Below the pieces are notes generated by a model. The model was not told the DNA's origin, searched no databases, and was given only the letters and a program-made list of their open reading frames with translations. A stretch of 64,000 nucleotides of DNA, taken from positions 2,666,340 through 2,730,339 of the forward strand of contig NZ_KB235948.1 in assembly GCF_000332335.1 (NCBI RefSeq), given 5' to 3'. Positions 16,820-26,497 of the stretch are shown here, in pieces. Position numbers and translations under genes: made by a program. Each line of letters opens with the position of its first letter. Position 1 is the stretch's first letter. This DNA comes from Kamptonema formosum PCC 10802 (GTDB lineage Bacteria > Cyanobacteriota > Cyanobacteriia > Cyanobacteriales > Oscillatoriaceae).

Positions 16820-17426
16820 GGGGCCTTCATATCCTAAACGCTCTTGAGGATGGATTCAGTTCTAGAGTGCGGCGGGCGGGATGGGGAAGGGCTGAGCGCG
16901 TTTCAACAAGGGCATCCCAGGTGGCCGGCCAACTTCAAAGGCAGCACCCGCACGCTCCTGACAAACCTATCTAGATCCTACAGGAGCCTTGACGCGGGTA
17001 TGTTTCCAGCCTGCCAGAGCGCAGGGGGGCACCGGCAGCGGGCTGAAAAGCGCCCGAGCACTTTTGGGGTGGGGTGGGCTTCCACCGGCTGGCTGCTGCT
17101 AACAGCAACCTGCCTGCAAAGCGCTTTTCACCAGAAAAGCCACCGCAATGATAGCTCAAAGAGTTTGTGATTGCGGATCTGGAATGGCGACCGCTCTCGG
17201 CGTGCGCCCAACCCCATTGTGGCAGCTTTTGCCCACAGGCCGGTGCTATCCCACAGGAGAGCGGTTTTCAAATCAATGCTCTATCTGTTCCCCCGCCACG
17301 CACGGGGGGGGATGGGGGGTTAAAGGGGGAGCTGTTTGGAGGATAACTGTATAATAAAATCACCCAGCGGCAGAAGACTTTTTTCAAGAGCTCAATCCCG
17401 GGAAGGGGATTGAAACAAACAAACCT
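16820..17426. other. Gene-free stretch, 0.6 kb
   Basis: No convincing ORF. G/C runs around 17281-17330 form an imperfect hairpin (CCCCCGCCACGCACGGGGGG). Upstream of the next gene is CAATCCCGGGAAGGGGATTG, a small palindrome followed by AAAC. Probably the promoter region of the giant gene. Confidence 0.4.
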
Positions 17427-20400
17427 ATGAGCTCCCATCTGGATCAAATTCAAGCACTTATCTCCGACATTGACGGAGCGCTAGCGGCACCAGCGCCCCG
17501 CCTGCCTTGGATGGGAGATACTGCCAACTTTCGCCGGCTCCTGACGCGAATTCGCAACTATCTCGTCTGGCTGGAGGGCCAGGTGAGTGCGGACGAGTCT
17601 TTTCTGCAACCGAAAACGAATCAAAATCTGCGCGGCGCTGCCATCGAGCAGGGGACGGCTGTCCCCTCCCTGGAAACGCCGGTTTGGGCAGGGCAGCTGC
17701 TGCAAGCGGTTGCCTCAGAGATGGCATCTGTGCGCTCTGCCCTGGCGCAGCCACTGCAGGCAGACTTGGCCGCCCTGCATCAGCAGCGGGACGCCCTGTT
17801 CAAAGAAATTCGCCAGCTCGAGGCGCAGCGACAGCACCAATACTCTCTGGTTCAGCAACAGGCTTCCCAGCAGCAAATTATTTCGGAATTTTTGCAGGCG
17901 TTAATGGGGCGCTTGCAGGAAAGCTTGACGGAGCAAGTGGCCCAGACCTTGGGCCATCTGGAGCAGCAATTTTTATCCGGATATGAATCGCGTCCTTTAG
18001 GGCAATCCCAGCTGGAAGGGGCGGGCTACTCAACCTCAACTCCGTCCCTGCAGTTCGCCTCCGCCAGCCGCCAGATGCACCCGCAAGAGCGCTTGGAGCG
18101 GATGCGGCTGCTGCAGCAAAAGAGCGACGAGCTGTTACTGACACTCGACTCCACCCTCAAGGTGATGTTTGAAGCGCTGCTGCGGAATATTCACAGCTAT
18201 GAGAAGTCTTTGGCCCGAGGGCTTGACAAAAGTTTCAATCCTGTTCCCGGAATTCAGCTAGCAGAAATATCCCCGCCGCCGGCACCGGAATTTATTATCC
18301 CGGAAACCGACCGCAGCGAGTCCCGAAAAAACCTGCCACCGGCTGCTGCAGGGGAAACGCACGACCCGGAGAGCTCGGTGAAATCCAGCCGCCGCGCCGG
18401 TGCGGCTAAGCTCAAACAGCCTATTTCCGGACAGCCGGCCCCACAGAGCAAACGGCAGCAGCAAGCCGCCGCCAACCGCACTCAGGCCACCGGCACGGGG
18501 GCTTCCGACCGGCAAACACCGGAAAAACCCAGCACAGAAGCCGCAGCGACAGTCACTCCGCCCCAGCAAGAATCGGCCCCAAAGGTGGCTGGTGTGGGCC
18601 AAGCTGACGCGGCGGAGATGGAAACGGCGGAGATCGAAACCCTGCTCAATCTGGACGTGGGGGCAACTGCTGCGCCAGCCCCACCAGAGCTGGCTCCGGA
18701 TGAGGATCTCAATGCCGTTCTCGATCTGCTCAATGCCGAGCGCAATCCCCCATCCGAGCCAGCTGAGGCCAGCAGCATTCCAGCCCGGTTGAGTGCCGGT
18801 GGGGCCTCTGCCGACGTCTCGCCAGATCTCCACGAGCTTTATGCCAGTCTGTTTGCGGCGGAGGACGCCCCCGCCACCACAGCGCCGGCAGGGCAGACTG
18901 CCACCGGATCGCCGGAGGTTCTGTTTGAAGAGGTACTGTTTGAGGGATTTGCGGACACGGCGGCAGTTGCCCCACAGGAACCCCAGGAAGAGCAATCTGT
19001 GGCGTCTGTCACCCCGTCGCTGGAAGCGTTTTTATTTGATGAGGATTCATACGGTAGCATTCGCACGGGCTCCCTCAGGGTGGCAGATTTATTCCGGGAG
19101 ACAGCAGCAGAGCCGGAGGAGAGTAGCACAAAAGAGTCAGTTAGTCAAGTGCCAAATGCTCTCAGGGACCGACCTGGGGCAAGCAGTACCGGCAGCGAGG
19201 ATGACATATCCCTGAGCGAGCTTTTCGGAGAGCCAGAGGCAGGAGAGAGCAGCCAGCACTTGGCCTTCAGCCCTCAGGCGGGCGCGGCGACCGACAAGTA
19301 TGGGGCAAAGGGCGGGGAGGATCGAAACCAGACTGCTGCCGCTCTCACGTGGGAGACAGACAGCTATATCCCAGCATCGCCGGATGAGGATTTACTGCCA
19401 ACGGTTGAAGAGGGGGAAGGGAGCCGGCTGCCTGCCTTCTGGATAGATGACAGCACCCTCGAGCAGCTTCGGGAGGATCTTTCCTTTGAGCCCCGCTCCG
19501 GGGATTCAGCTGGCAGAACTGTTTCCCCCCCGGTAGCAGAATCGACCGCACAGTCAGCCCCAACCGAGTCGGGCGCAGAGGATTGGCTGGCTGAGCTCTG
19601 TGGAGAAAGCTCCCACCTGGCTTCCGCTACGCCAGAGCCAGAACCGCCGCCTTTAGGGGACACGCCCACCATGACACTCGAAGAAGCGTTTGCCAGCTTG
19701 ACGGAGGCAACGGCACCGCCCTTGCCGGCAGCCATTAGCCCTAGCGATATGGAATTAGCGATGGGCGATAGCGAACAGGCGGCGCGGAAGGGGCAGCGGG
19801 CCCCAGGGCCAGCTCAAGGGCCAGCAAGGGGTTTCAACTCTTGGGAAGAGGCGGACTCACAGGATGTTTTGGATTGGGAGGCTGGGGGGGAAAGCCCCGC
19901 TCGAGGCCGGGACGTGTCGGCGCTCGACGACCTGTTTGCTAGCTTGACGGGAGAGGAGCCGTCACCCTCTGAGTTTGAGGGGGTGGACTTATTCGAGCCG
20001 TCTGGGGGAACGCTGGATGCGGACGCCACCGGAGATATGCGGGCAACGGATCTCGACGATCTGTTTGCCGGCTTTGGTGAGGACACCCCGACGCTGGGTG
20101 AGCCGTGGGCGCAGCAGCCCTTTAAACCCCCCGCCCCCGACTCGGGGACAGAGGAAAAAAAAAAGGATTTAGGGGCGGCTGAGCTGCTGGCTTTTCTTGA
20201 GCCGGCCACAGCCGCACCGGCTTTGGGGAGGCACGAAGATACTGCCGGCATCCGGCAGAAAGCCTCAAGCGCTGCCGGTGGGAAAACTCCGGGACAGGCA
20301 TCTGGCCGGTCCGGTGCGCCATCCCTGGTCCCTAGCGAGAGCGAGACCGGCGCTGCCCTCGATCGGGCTCAATCTCAGGGGAAGAGCGGCAGCGGTTCCC

Positions 20401-22250
20401 CACAAGGGGTGCCCTCTGAGGGCTCACCCTCAGAAAAGGTCTGGTATTTGGGAATTGACTTTGGCAGCACCGGCATTTCGGCAGCGCTGCTGAATCGCCA
20501 AACGTTGCAGGTGTATCCTATCTACTGGGTGGAAGGGGAACAGCCAGAGTCAGGGAAGCCGCAAGAGCGCTCGTTTCGCTTGCCCTGTGTGGCTTCTCTG
20601 TCAGGGGCTGGCGGTGAGTGGTCAGTGGCAGAGGCTGGGCGGGCCACCGGCACCGGGCCTCAGGAGAAACCAGGGCTGTTGCTGCAGAATTTCAAGCCTT
20701 ATTTGAAGGTGGCGATTGCCGGCACTTCCGCCGGGGCGGGGGCTGAGGCTGAGTCGGGGCCCAACCCGTGGGAGCCTTGGGTGCAGTGGTCAGACCGGCA
20801 CCTGATTCCTGTGAGTTGCCTGACAGATGCGGCGCGGGCGCTGCTGGCCACCCTGAAGCCGGGGAGTTCGGTCGCGGGGGGGAGCGGGCGCTTTGAGCGC
20901 AAATCCCCTATGAGCGCTGGAGCTGCGGGGCTCGAACCGGCAGCTTTCAGCAATGCGATGGGGAGTTTGGCCGCTGCGATCTTGAGCTGCAACGTCTCTT
21001 GGCCAGATAGCTACAGTTTTAATCTGCGAGAAGCGGTGCTGGCGGCCAGGCTGGTGGGGCGTGCGGAGCAAATTGTCTTCGTTGAGGATGCGCTGGCGGC
21101 TGTGCTGTCGGTTCTGGGAGGGGCTTCTGGGGAAACTGTCACGGTTTCGGGAAATTCTTCCCAAAAACTCCATCTTTTTAAGGCGGACTGGCTGGGGGTG
21201 ACTTTGGCGATCAGTGCCGGTGCGGCGGCGACGGAACTTTGTTTAGTGAATTTGCCGGACAACCTGCAAAATTTAAGCCACGAGTCTTTCCGCTGTCACA
21301 GTTTTCCGTATGCCGGGGATGCGATGGATTTGGATATTATCTGCCAGCTGCTTTTGGGAGAGAAAGGCAAAAGTCTGGCTCCCTTGAAGGCTCTGCCGGC
21401 AGAAGAGTTGCCGCGACCGGGCGAACCCGACTTGCAGAAGCGCTATCGATTGCAGCAGCTATTGCGCAGCTCGTCTCAGGGACAAGCGCTTCTGGAAGCG
21501 GCGAAGCATTTGAAGTTAATTTTGCAGCACCAAGAGCGCTTTACTTTGGAACTGGGCAGCCAAAGGTGGGTTTGCACTCGCAGGGATCTGGAAAGCCGGG
21601 TGTTTGTGCCGTTCGTGCAGCGTTTGAATCGCGAGCTGAACGCTCTGCTCAGCCACACCGGCGTGCCGGTGCAAGCGATCGACCAAGCCCTGTGTACGGG
21701 TGGGACGGCAACACTACCGGCTATCGCCCGCTGGTTGCGGCAAAAACTCCCCAACGCCACGATTATTCAGGACACTTACGCCAGCGATCGCCCGCCGGCT
21801 TGCAGTCGTGTGGCCTACGGTCTGGCCACGCTGCCCCTCCACCCCCAAGTGTTCGATGTCAAAAGCCTGCACTACAGCGACTGCTTTCTGCTGCTGGAGC
21901 TGCTGCGGTGCTGTCCGGACCGACCGCTGTCTGTGGCGGAGATTGTGCGCTTGCTGGAACTCAGGGGGATTAATACCGGCATTTGTTTCGACCGCATCCT
22001 GGCTGTGCTCGAAGGCGATCTCCCCGTCTGGATTCGTCCAGATCCCGCATTGGCTTTGCTGCTGACTCCTGAGTTCCGGGAAAATGCTGACGTTCTAGGA
22101 CTGCATGCGGCTCCCCTGTTCTACAAACAAGACGATAGCACTTACCGCCCCAATGTCGAGCAGTGCCAGCGGCTGCGCCACTACTTGAGCCAGCTGATGG
22201 CGGGCACTTCCCAAAAATTAGACGAACCGCTCACGGTTGATTTGGTTTGA
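17427..22250 (+). CDS. 1607-aa protein: coiled coil, acidic motif array, C-terminal actin/Hsp70-fold ATPase domain
   Basis: Residues about 1-100 are a helical domain; 105-190 a Gln-rich coiled coil (HQQRDALFKEIRQLEAQRQH). About 250-1000 is Pro/Ala/Glu/Asp-rich and disordered, with repeats of a short motif of the form L-(D/S/H)-(D/E)-L-(F/Y)-A-S-L near residues 467, 551, 595, 719, 750, 831 and 875. From about 1004 an actin-like ATPase domain starts with the phosphate-1 motif WYLGIDFGSTGISAALL and continues to the adenosine motif CTGGTATLPAIARWL near 1425. A helical tail closes the protein. Hsp70-type peptide-binding domain is absent. It may be a cyanobacterial scaffold or chaperone-like ATPase. 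A relic of its coding sequence is at about 11445-11545. Domain call firm; role unknown. Confidence 0.8.
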   Translation: MSSHLDQIQALISDIDGALAAPAPRLPWMGDTANFRRLLTRIRNYLVWLEGQVSADESFLQPKTNQNLRGAAIEQGTAVPSLETPVWAGQLLQAVASEMASVRSALAQPLQADLAALHQQRDALFKEIRQLEAQRQHQYSLVQQQASQQQIISEFLQALMGRLQESLTEQVAQTLGHLEQQFLSGYESRPLGQSQLEGAGYSTSTPSLQFASASRQMHPQERLERMRLLQQKSDELLLTLDSTLKVMFEALLRNIHSYEKSLARGLDKSFNPVPGIQLAEISPPPAPEFIIPETDRSESRKNLPPAAAGETHDPESSVKSSRRAGAAKLKQPISGQPAPQSKRQQQAAANRTQATGTGASDRQTPEKPSTEAAATVTPPQQESAPKVAGVGQADAAEMETAEIETLLNLDVGATAAPAPPELAPDEDLNAVLDLLNAERNPPSEPAEASSIPARLSAGGASADVSPDLHELYASLFAAEDAPATTAPAGQTATGSPEVLFEEVLFEGFADTAAVAPQEPQEEQSVASVTPSLEAFLFDEDSYGSIRTGSLRVADLFRETAAEPEESSTKESVSQVPNALRDRPGASSTGSEDDISLSELFGEPEAGESSQHLAFSPQAGAATDKYGAKGGEDRNQTAAALTWETDSYIPASPDEDLLPTVEEGEGSRLPAFWIDDSTLEQLREDLSFEPRSGDSAGRTVSPPVAESTAQSAPTESGAEDWLAELCGESSHLASATPEPEPPPLGDTPTMTLEEAFASLTEATAPPLPAAISPSDMELAMGDSEQAARKGQRAPGPAQGPARGFNSWEEADSQDVLDWEAGGESPARGRDVSALDDLFASLTGEEPSPSEFEGVDLFEPSGGTLDADATGDMRATDLDDLFAGFGEDTPTLGEPWAQQPFKPPAPDSGTEEKKKDLGAAELLAFLEPATAAPALGRHEDTAGIRQKASSAAGGKTPGQASGRSGAPSLVPSESETGAALDRAQSQGKSGSGSPQGVPSEGSPSEKVWYLGIDFGSTGISAALLNRQTLQVYPIYWVEGEQPESGKPQERSFRLPCVASLSGAGGEWSVAEAGRATGTGPQEKPGLLLQNFKPYLKVAIAGTSAGAGAEAESGPNPWEPWVQWSDRHLIPVSCLTDAARALLATLKPGSSVAGGSGRFERKSPMSAGAAGLEPAAFSNAMGSLAAAILSCNVSWPDSYSFNLREAVLAARLVGRAEQIVFVEDALAAVLSVLGGASGETVTVSGNSSQKLHLFKADWLGVTLAISAGAAATELCLVNLPDNLQNLSHESFRCHSFPYAGDAMDLDIICQLLLGEKGKSLAPLKALPAEELPRPGEPDLQKRYRLQQLLRSSSQGQALLEAAKHLKLILQHQERFTLELGSQRWVCTRRDLESRVFVPFVQRLNRELNALLSHTGVPVQAIDQALCTGGTATLPAIARWLRQKLPNATIIQDTYASDRPPACSRVAYGLATLPLHPQVFDVKSLHYSDCFLLLELLRCCPDRPLSVAEIVRLLELRGINTGICFDRILAVLEGDLPVWIRPDPALALLLTPEFRENADVLGLHAAPLFYKQDDSTYRPNVEQCQRLRHYLSQLMAGTSQKLDEPLTVDLV

Positions 22251-22891
22251 GTCCTCTGTGAGAAAGTTCAGGGGGGGCGCGACACGGATGCGGAACCCCC
22301 CCAACCCCCTCCTGTCAAGAGCGCAGCTGCTCCGAAGGAGCCCCTAGGAGGGCGCTACACAATTGCGGGACGCTCATCCCTGTAGGGGCTGGCCCGATGC
22401 CCAATGCCCCACGCCCGATGCCCAACCCTCCCCCTGGAGATGGCTCCCGCTGCAGGCGTCGAGGGCCGCGCTCTGTTAAATAATATAAATTCCGTTTGAT
22501 TACTTTAGATTTTTTAGACGGATTCAAGAATAAAAGCTTATAGCTTATAAGTTTTATACCGCAGACGCCCGTTTGCTTTTGAAAAGCAATTAAGCGGAAA
22601 TGATCTAAAAAACTTTTTGGCAATTTGGCAACATGGGAGCGTATAGCCTTTGTACCATGAGACTGGTGGTCGTGGGTGGGAGAAGACCAGAGAGTAAGTC
22701 CACTGTCCATAGGTGCAGTAACTTTTCTGAGCCGTAGCATCTACTCGTCGGGACAAAAACATGAAAACTTTACAAAACGGCTGGGAATTGCAAAGATTCA
22801 ATAAATTTCTCTACTTGGGCGCGCTACCTATGGGGGAAATCCCCTAAAATGTTTTACAGAAAAGCCAACTGATCTGTAAGTATTTAGAGCC
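22251..22891. other. Gene-free stretch, 0.64 kb
   Basis: GC-rich start with short repeats (CCCGATGCCC-type), then AT-rich DNA likely to contain the promoter of the sugar transferase. No supported gene. Confidence 0.4.
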
Positions 22892-23590
22892 GTGATTACT
22901 ACTTCTGACGTACCCAGTTACTTCGCAAGCAAACTTTCTGTGGTTGATGGCAAATTAGAAGCGCTCTCATTTGAGCAACAGGTGCATCCTTCTATCAAGA
23001 GCAAAATCAAACGCCTAATTGATGTTTTGGGCGCACTGATAGGGGTGACGATAACTGCTCTTTTGGCGGTTCCCATCGCCATCGCTATTCAGCTGGACGA
23101 TCCGGGCCCGATTTTCTACAGCCAGATTCGCTGCGGCTATCAGGGGAACTGTTTTCGGATTTGGAAATTCAGGTCGATGGTTGTGGATGCTGAGAAACTG
23201 AAGCATCTGGTCCCCAATCAAGCCAATGGGCACATCTTCAAGAATGAAAACGACCCGCGCATCACGCGGGTGGGAAAGTTTTTGCGCCGCACGAGCTTGG
23301 ATGAGTTCCCGCAATTCTGGAATGTGCTGGTGGGGGATATGAGCTTGGTGGGAACCCGTCCGCCAACATCGGATGAAGTGAAGTTCTATAACAACTACCA
23401 CTGGCAGCGCTTGAATGTCAAGCCGGGGATAACGGGCGAATGGCAAGCCAACGGGCGCTCGTCTGTGAAAGACTTTGAAGATATCGTTCGTATGGATATG
23501 GATTATCAAAGAAAGTGGTCTGTTGTGTACGACCTGAGGCTGATTTTCAAAACAATTGAGGTTATTTTGAATAAAAATGGTGCTTGCTAA
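22892..23590 (+). CDS. Bacterial sugar transferase (undecaprenyl-phosphate sugar-1-phosphate transferase type)
   Basis: GTG start. These membrane enzymes load the first sugar phosphate onto undecaprenyl phosphate for exopolysaccharide or O-antigen synthesis. Seen: a membrane helix about 45-68 (ALIGVTITALLAVPIAIAIQ), then DDPGPIFYSQIRCGYQGN, FRIWKFRSMVVDAE, RITRVGKFLRRTSLDEFPQF, NVLVGDMSLVGTRPP and the end block KPGITGEWQANGR. These are the family's conserved elements, including the catalytic Asp-Glu (SLDEFPQ). At 232 aa it is the short one-helix form. No other polysaccharide genes are adjacent, so the sugar is not known. Confidence 0.9.
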   Translation: MITTSDVPSYFASKLSVVDGKLEALSFEQQVHPSIKSKIKRLIDVLGALIGVTITALLAVPIAIAIQLDDPGPIFYSQIRCGYQGNCFRIWKFRSMVVDAEKLKHLVPNQANGHIFKNENDPRITRVGKFLRRTSLDEFPQFWNVLVGDMSLVGTRPPTSDEVKFYNNYHWQRLNVKPGITGEWQANGRSSVKDFEDIVRMDMDYQRKWSVVYDLRLIFKTIEVILNKNGAC

Positions 23591-23741
23591 CCGGAGAGCG
23601 CTTTAATGGGGTGCTTGAATGTTTTCGCTGTAAGATTTTGGGTGGCTCAGGCAAGCTCTGCGCCGGCATTCCCGCTCTGGGGAGGTGCCGGTGCGGAGCT
23701 TTTCAGGTAAGCTGGTAAGTGTGGTGCGCGGTTTGCGATCG

Positions 23742-24263
23742 ATGACTCTTGCTAGCTGGATTACTGTCTCCCGCCTTTTGGGAGTGCCCTTTTTGCTCTA
23801 TTTCCTGCACAGCCCGACACCGGCACAGCGGTGGGTGTGTCTGGCCATTTTTATCGTGGCTGCCGGCACGGATTGGCTGGATGGGTATGTGGCTAGGAAG
23901 TACAACCAAATCACGGATTTGGGCAAGTTTCTCGACCCGCTGGTGGACAAGTTGCTGGTTCTGGCTCCCCTGCTGGCACTGGTGGAACTGGGACAGCTGC
24001 CGGCGTGGGGGGTGTTTTTGATTTTGGGGCGGGAGTTGGGGATTGCCGGCTGGCGGGTTAATCAAATTTCGATTGCCGGTGCGAATATCTGGGGAAAGCT
24101 GAAAACTGTCAGTCAAATTGTGGCGGTGTCACTGTTAATCGCACCTCTGGCTGATGTCTGGCGAGTGCCGTCTCTGGTTGCTTTCTGGATTTGTGTGGCT
24201 CTGACTTTGATTTCTGGCGCTATTTATCTTTGGCCGACAAATATGGCGGGTAAAGAGGCTTGA
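23742..24263 (+). CDS. pgsA: CDP-diacylglycerol-glycerol-3-phosphate 3-phosphatidyltransferase
   Basis: The enzyme makes phosphatidylglycerol phosphate, the committed step to phosphatidylglycerol, which is needed by photosystem II. The CDP-alcohol phosphatidyltransferase motif D-G-x2-A-R-x8-G-x3-D-x3-D is complete: DWLDGYVARKYNQ followed by LGKFLDPLVDK. Four to five membrane helices surround it. I choose the ATG at 23742 (MTLASWITVSRLLGVPFLLY), the usual family start. An in-frame GTG at 23685 would add 19 residues (MPVRSFSGK...). Confidence 0.9.
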   Translation: MTLASWITVSRLLGVPFLLYFLHSPTPAQRWVCLAIFIVAAGTDWLDGYVARKYNQITDLGKFLDPLVDKLLVLAPLLALVELGQLPAWGVFLILGRELGIAGWRVNQISIAGANIWGKLKTVSQIVAVSLLIAPLADVWRVPSLVAFWICVALTLISGAIYLWPTNMAGKEA

Positions 24264-24702
24264 TGGGGATTAAGCTGTTAGGCTTTTAACCTGCTTTTCC
24301 GTTGAAAGTCGGCTGAGCCGACAGATTGCGTTCCCAGCCTCAGGCTGGGAACGAGAGAAATGCCTCGGCATGGGAGCCGGTGCCTGCAGATGCCAGGGAT
24401 GCCTCTGCAGGGGAAGTCTCCGCACCGGCGCTCCCCCTTTCCTGCGCTATTGAAGAGGGAGCGGCTTCCCGCTTTCTTGGAGCGCCAGGGCGTTGCGCCT
24501 ATGCGCCGCAACAGCCGGCTGCCGCGCAAATTGCGAGAACTTCGGGTTTTGGCGCTCAGAACAAAATCGAGTCAGCTTTGACGACTGCCTCCACCGGGTC
24601 TAGGTCATCGGTGTCGATGAATTTGATGGCCTTGTCTTCCAGCTGCATTACTTGCATTGCCTGCCGGATGGTGTAGCCTTCCCGCAGCGCTGCGCTCCGT
24701 TT
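24264..24702. other. Gene-free stretch with hairpin repeat
   Basis: Contains a family-B hairpin at 24329-24355 (CGTTCCCAGCCTCAGGCTGG plus GAACGAG). No credible gene; GC-rich remainder may include decayed coding DNA. Confidence 0.45.
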
Positions 24703-25308
24703 TCAGTGATTCTGCTCGCGGAGCTTGCTGGCCTTCGCTCCAAATAGCAATAGGTTAATTTTCTCCGAGGCGTTGACGTACATCCACTGCTTGCGGTTGT
24801 CCGATAGCTCTGGATGACGCGCGATATAGTCCTTGATGGCGTCGGTGAATTCGCGGCGGATAATTTTGCCCTCGTTCCGCAGCTCGATGCGCCGGTTGCG
24901 CTCCTCCTCAGTGCGGTCTATGCCGAACTGGGCGTCGGCGCGGCGCTCGATGGACTCGGCGGCACAAGCTCCAAGAAGGCGAGCGGCTATCACATTTCCT
25001 GCAACTGCCTCCTTTGTCCAATAAGCAGCAGCTAGGTCAATAGGGATGGCGTTGATGCGAGTGCCCCCTCGTCCTTGATGGTCTTTGTCAACAGGGATTT
25101 TGACGGGCGTATAACCCTTGTATGGCAAGGCTTCCGGGCTATTTGACTTGCAGAATTGACGGACGTTAAGCTCGCCTTTTCCTACCGCTTCAGCTACCTG
25201 GGTCTGACTCAGACGATACTGGCCATCTTCCAAGAGGAATACTTCCAAGGGGATATTGCCCAATTGAATAACGGTGCGCTTGGCGCGGGCTGGATTAGAA
25301 TTATTCAT
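24703..25308 (-). CDS. Conserved cyanobacterial protein, antirepressor-like (unproven)
   Basis: ATG at 25308 follows a perfect AAGGAGG site. Residues about 12-75 (VIQLGNIPLEVFLLEDGQYR, then LSQTQVAEAVGKGELNVRQF) look like a small regulator domain with a helix-turn-helix-like stretch. Residues about 85-120 contain PIDLAAAYWTKEAVAGN and 125-200 are charged helices (TEEERNRRIELRNEGKIIRR). Similar proteins occur in many copies in filamentous cyanobacteria and recall phage antirepressors such as BRO/KilA-N or P63C proteins, but I cannot confirm this. It faces a small RHH-like gene across a 109-bp gap, which suggests shared regulation. Confidence 0.65.
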   Translation of the reverse strand: MNNSNPARAKRTVIQLGNIPLEVFLLEDGQYRLSQTQVAEAVGKGELNVRQFCKSNSPEALPYKGYTPVKIPVDKDHQGRGGTRINAIPIDLAAAYWTKEAVAGNVIAARLLGACAAESIERRADAQFGIDRTEEERNRRIELRNEGKIIRREFTDAIKDYIARHPELSDNRKQWMYVNASEKINLLLFGAKASKLREQNH

Positions 25309-25417
25309 GCTTTGCCTCCTTTTTAGGCAGGGCCGGCGAGCGCTACTGTTATACGCAGTGCGTTCGCACTAAACTATTATTAGTGTACAATAATAAAAGC
25401 GTTGCTGAAAAAGAACT

Positions 25418-25642
25418 ATGGGAAAAAGAGGAAAGCCCGATATCTGGGATGAGGTCAAGCGTCACGTTGCGGTGGCGCTGACACCAACCGGGGTGCGGGG
25501 GCTGGATGCGGTGGCTGCTCAAATGAACCTGAGCCGGTCGGAACTGATAGAGCGCATAGGGCGCGGGTTTCTCAAGGTGGTGAGGAATGAGGGGGCTGAG
25601 GTGGACTCTGTGACAAGCCGGTGCGATGCCGGTGACAGGTGA
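25418..25642 (+). CDS. Small ribbon-helix-helix-like protein, 74 aa
   Basis: MGKRGKPDIWDEVKRHVAVA opens a basic N-terminus, followed by LTPTGVRGLDAVAAQMNLSR and SELIERIGRGFLKVV. The central part fits the strand-helix-helix layout of CopG/Arc DNA-binding proteins. It is divergent from the antirepressor-like gene, and the shared 109-bp region could be its operator. Related short proteins are widespread in cyanobacteria. The last 15 residues look less conserved. Confidence 0.65.
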   Translation: MGKRGKPDIWDEVKRHVAVALTPTGVRGLDAVAAQMNLSRSELIERIGRGFLKVVRNEGAEVDSVTSRCDAGDR

Positions 25643-25774
25643 TGGCGGGCGGTGAGAGGAAAGCCGGCGCAATCTTCGTCTCTTCGCCCAGGTGAGGAGA
25701 AGCCGGCATCTTACCTTTGTTATATGATTATTTGGTGGATTGCATGGTAGCGCCGGTGGGGCGGCTGTTTTACA

Positions 25775-26065
25775 ATGGGAATTGACGAATTGCTTAAAAG
25801 TCGCCGCGAGGAAATTTTGCAAGTTGCGGTAAAGCACGGGGCTTATAACGTGCGGATTTTTGGGTCTGTAGCGCGGGGTGAAGCAGGCGCGGACAGTGAC
25901 ATCGATTTTTTGGTCGAACTCGAACCGCAGCGGACTTTGCTAGATTATATTGCTTTAATTCAAGCGCTGGAAGCGTTGCTGGGGCGCAAAATTGATGTTG
26001 CAGAGCCGGAAACCCTGCACGAGTGCATCCGAGAGCAAGTGTTGCGGGAGGCAGTGCCGTTATGA
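25775..26065 (+). CDS. mntA: MntA-type minimal nucleotidyltransferase antitoxin
   Basis: The nucleotidyltransferase signature [19 protein letters not shown] (GSxxRG...SDxD) is complete at about residues 31-49. Length of 96 aa is typical for MNT antitoxins. In characterised MntA-HepT (type VII) pairs the MNT protein adds AMP groups to a Tyr of the HEPN toxin and so silences it. Its stop overlaps the start of the next gene (ATGA), as expected for a co-translated pair. Confidence 0.92.
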   Translation: MGIDELLKSRREEILQVAVKHGAYNVRIFGSVARGEAGADSDIDFLVELEPQRTLLDYIALIQALEALLGRKIDVAEPETLHECIREQVLREAVPL

Positions 26066-26403
26066 AGGGCGACCGCCTTTACTTGAGCAATATTAAAGAG
26101 TGTATCGAGCGGATTGAATCTTACACGCGCGAGGGACGAGATGCGTTCATGCAGACACCGATGATTCAAGATGCGGTGATTCGGAATTTTGAAATTATCG
26201 GGGAAGCGACAAAGCGATTGTCTGCGGAGTTGAGAGCGTCTCATCCAGAGGTGCAGTGGCAGCAGATAGCCGGGTTCCGAGACGTGCTGATTCACGATTA
26301 TTTGAGGGTAAACTTGAATCGAGTTTGGGGGATTGTCGAGCAGAATTTGACGGAATTAAAACAGGTGGTAGACGCGATTTTGCGCGACTTGGATGGAGAG
26401 TAA
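26062..26403 (+). CDS. hepT: HepT-type HEPN toxin (DUF86)
   Basis: Start chosen at the ATG that overlaps the mntA stop ([20 protein letters not shown]). The HEPN RNase motif R-x4-H-x-Y is seen as RDVLIHDYL near residue 75; its Tyr is the residue modified by MntA in studied systems. The helical pattern [12 protein letters not shown] is typical. As a free toxin it would cleave RNA. Confidence 0.92.
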   Translation: MKGDRLYLSNIKECIERIESYTREGRDAFMQTPMIQDAVIRNFEIIGEATKRLSAELRASHPEVQWQQIAGFRDVLIHDYLRVNLNRVWGIVEQNLTELKQVVDAILRDLDGE

Positions 26404-26420
26404 TCGGGGGGGGAGGTTAT

Positions 26421-26451
26421 CCTCGTTACCATGCGGAGCCTGGTAACGAGG
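26421..26451. terminator. Inverted repeat after mntA-hepT
   Basis: CCTCGTTACCATGCGGAGCC continues to TGGTAACGAGG. The stem is 11 bp. It resembles the dispersed family-B hairpin with TAC in place of TCC, and lies between convergent genes. There is no T-run, so a role as terminator is uncertain. Confidence 0.45.
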
Positions 26452-26497
26452 GGAATCATGCAGACTGCTGTTGATGGCGACATCACCCTGCAGTGTC

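Noticed and set aside
17384..17410. Single CRISPR-repeat-like phrase (CAATCCCGGGAAGGGGATTG plus AAAC)
   Set aside because: Only one copy, no neighbouring repeats or cas genes; a chance palindrome in the 5' region of the giant gene.
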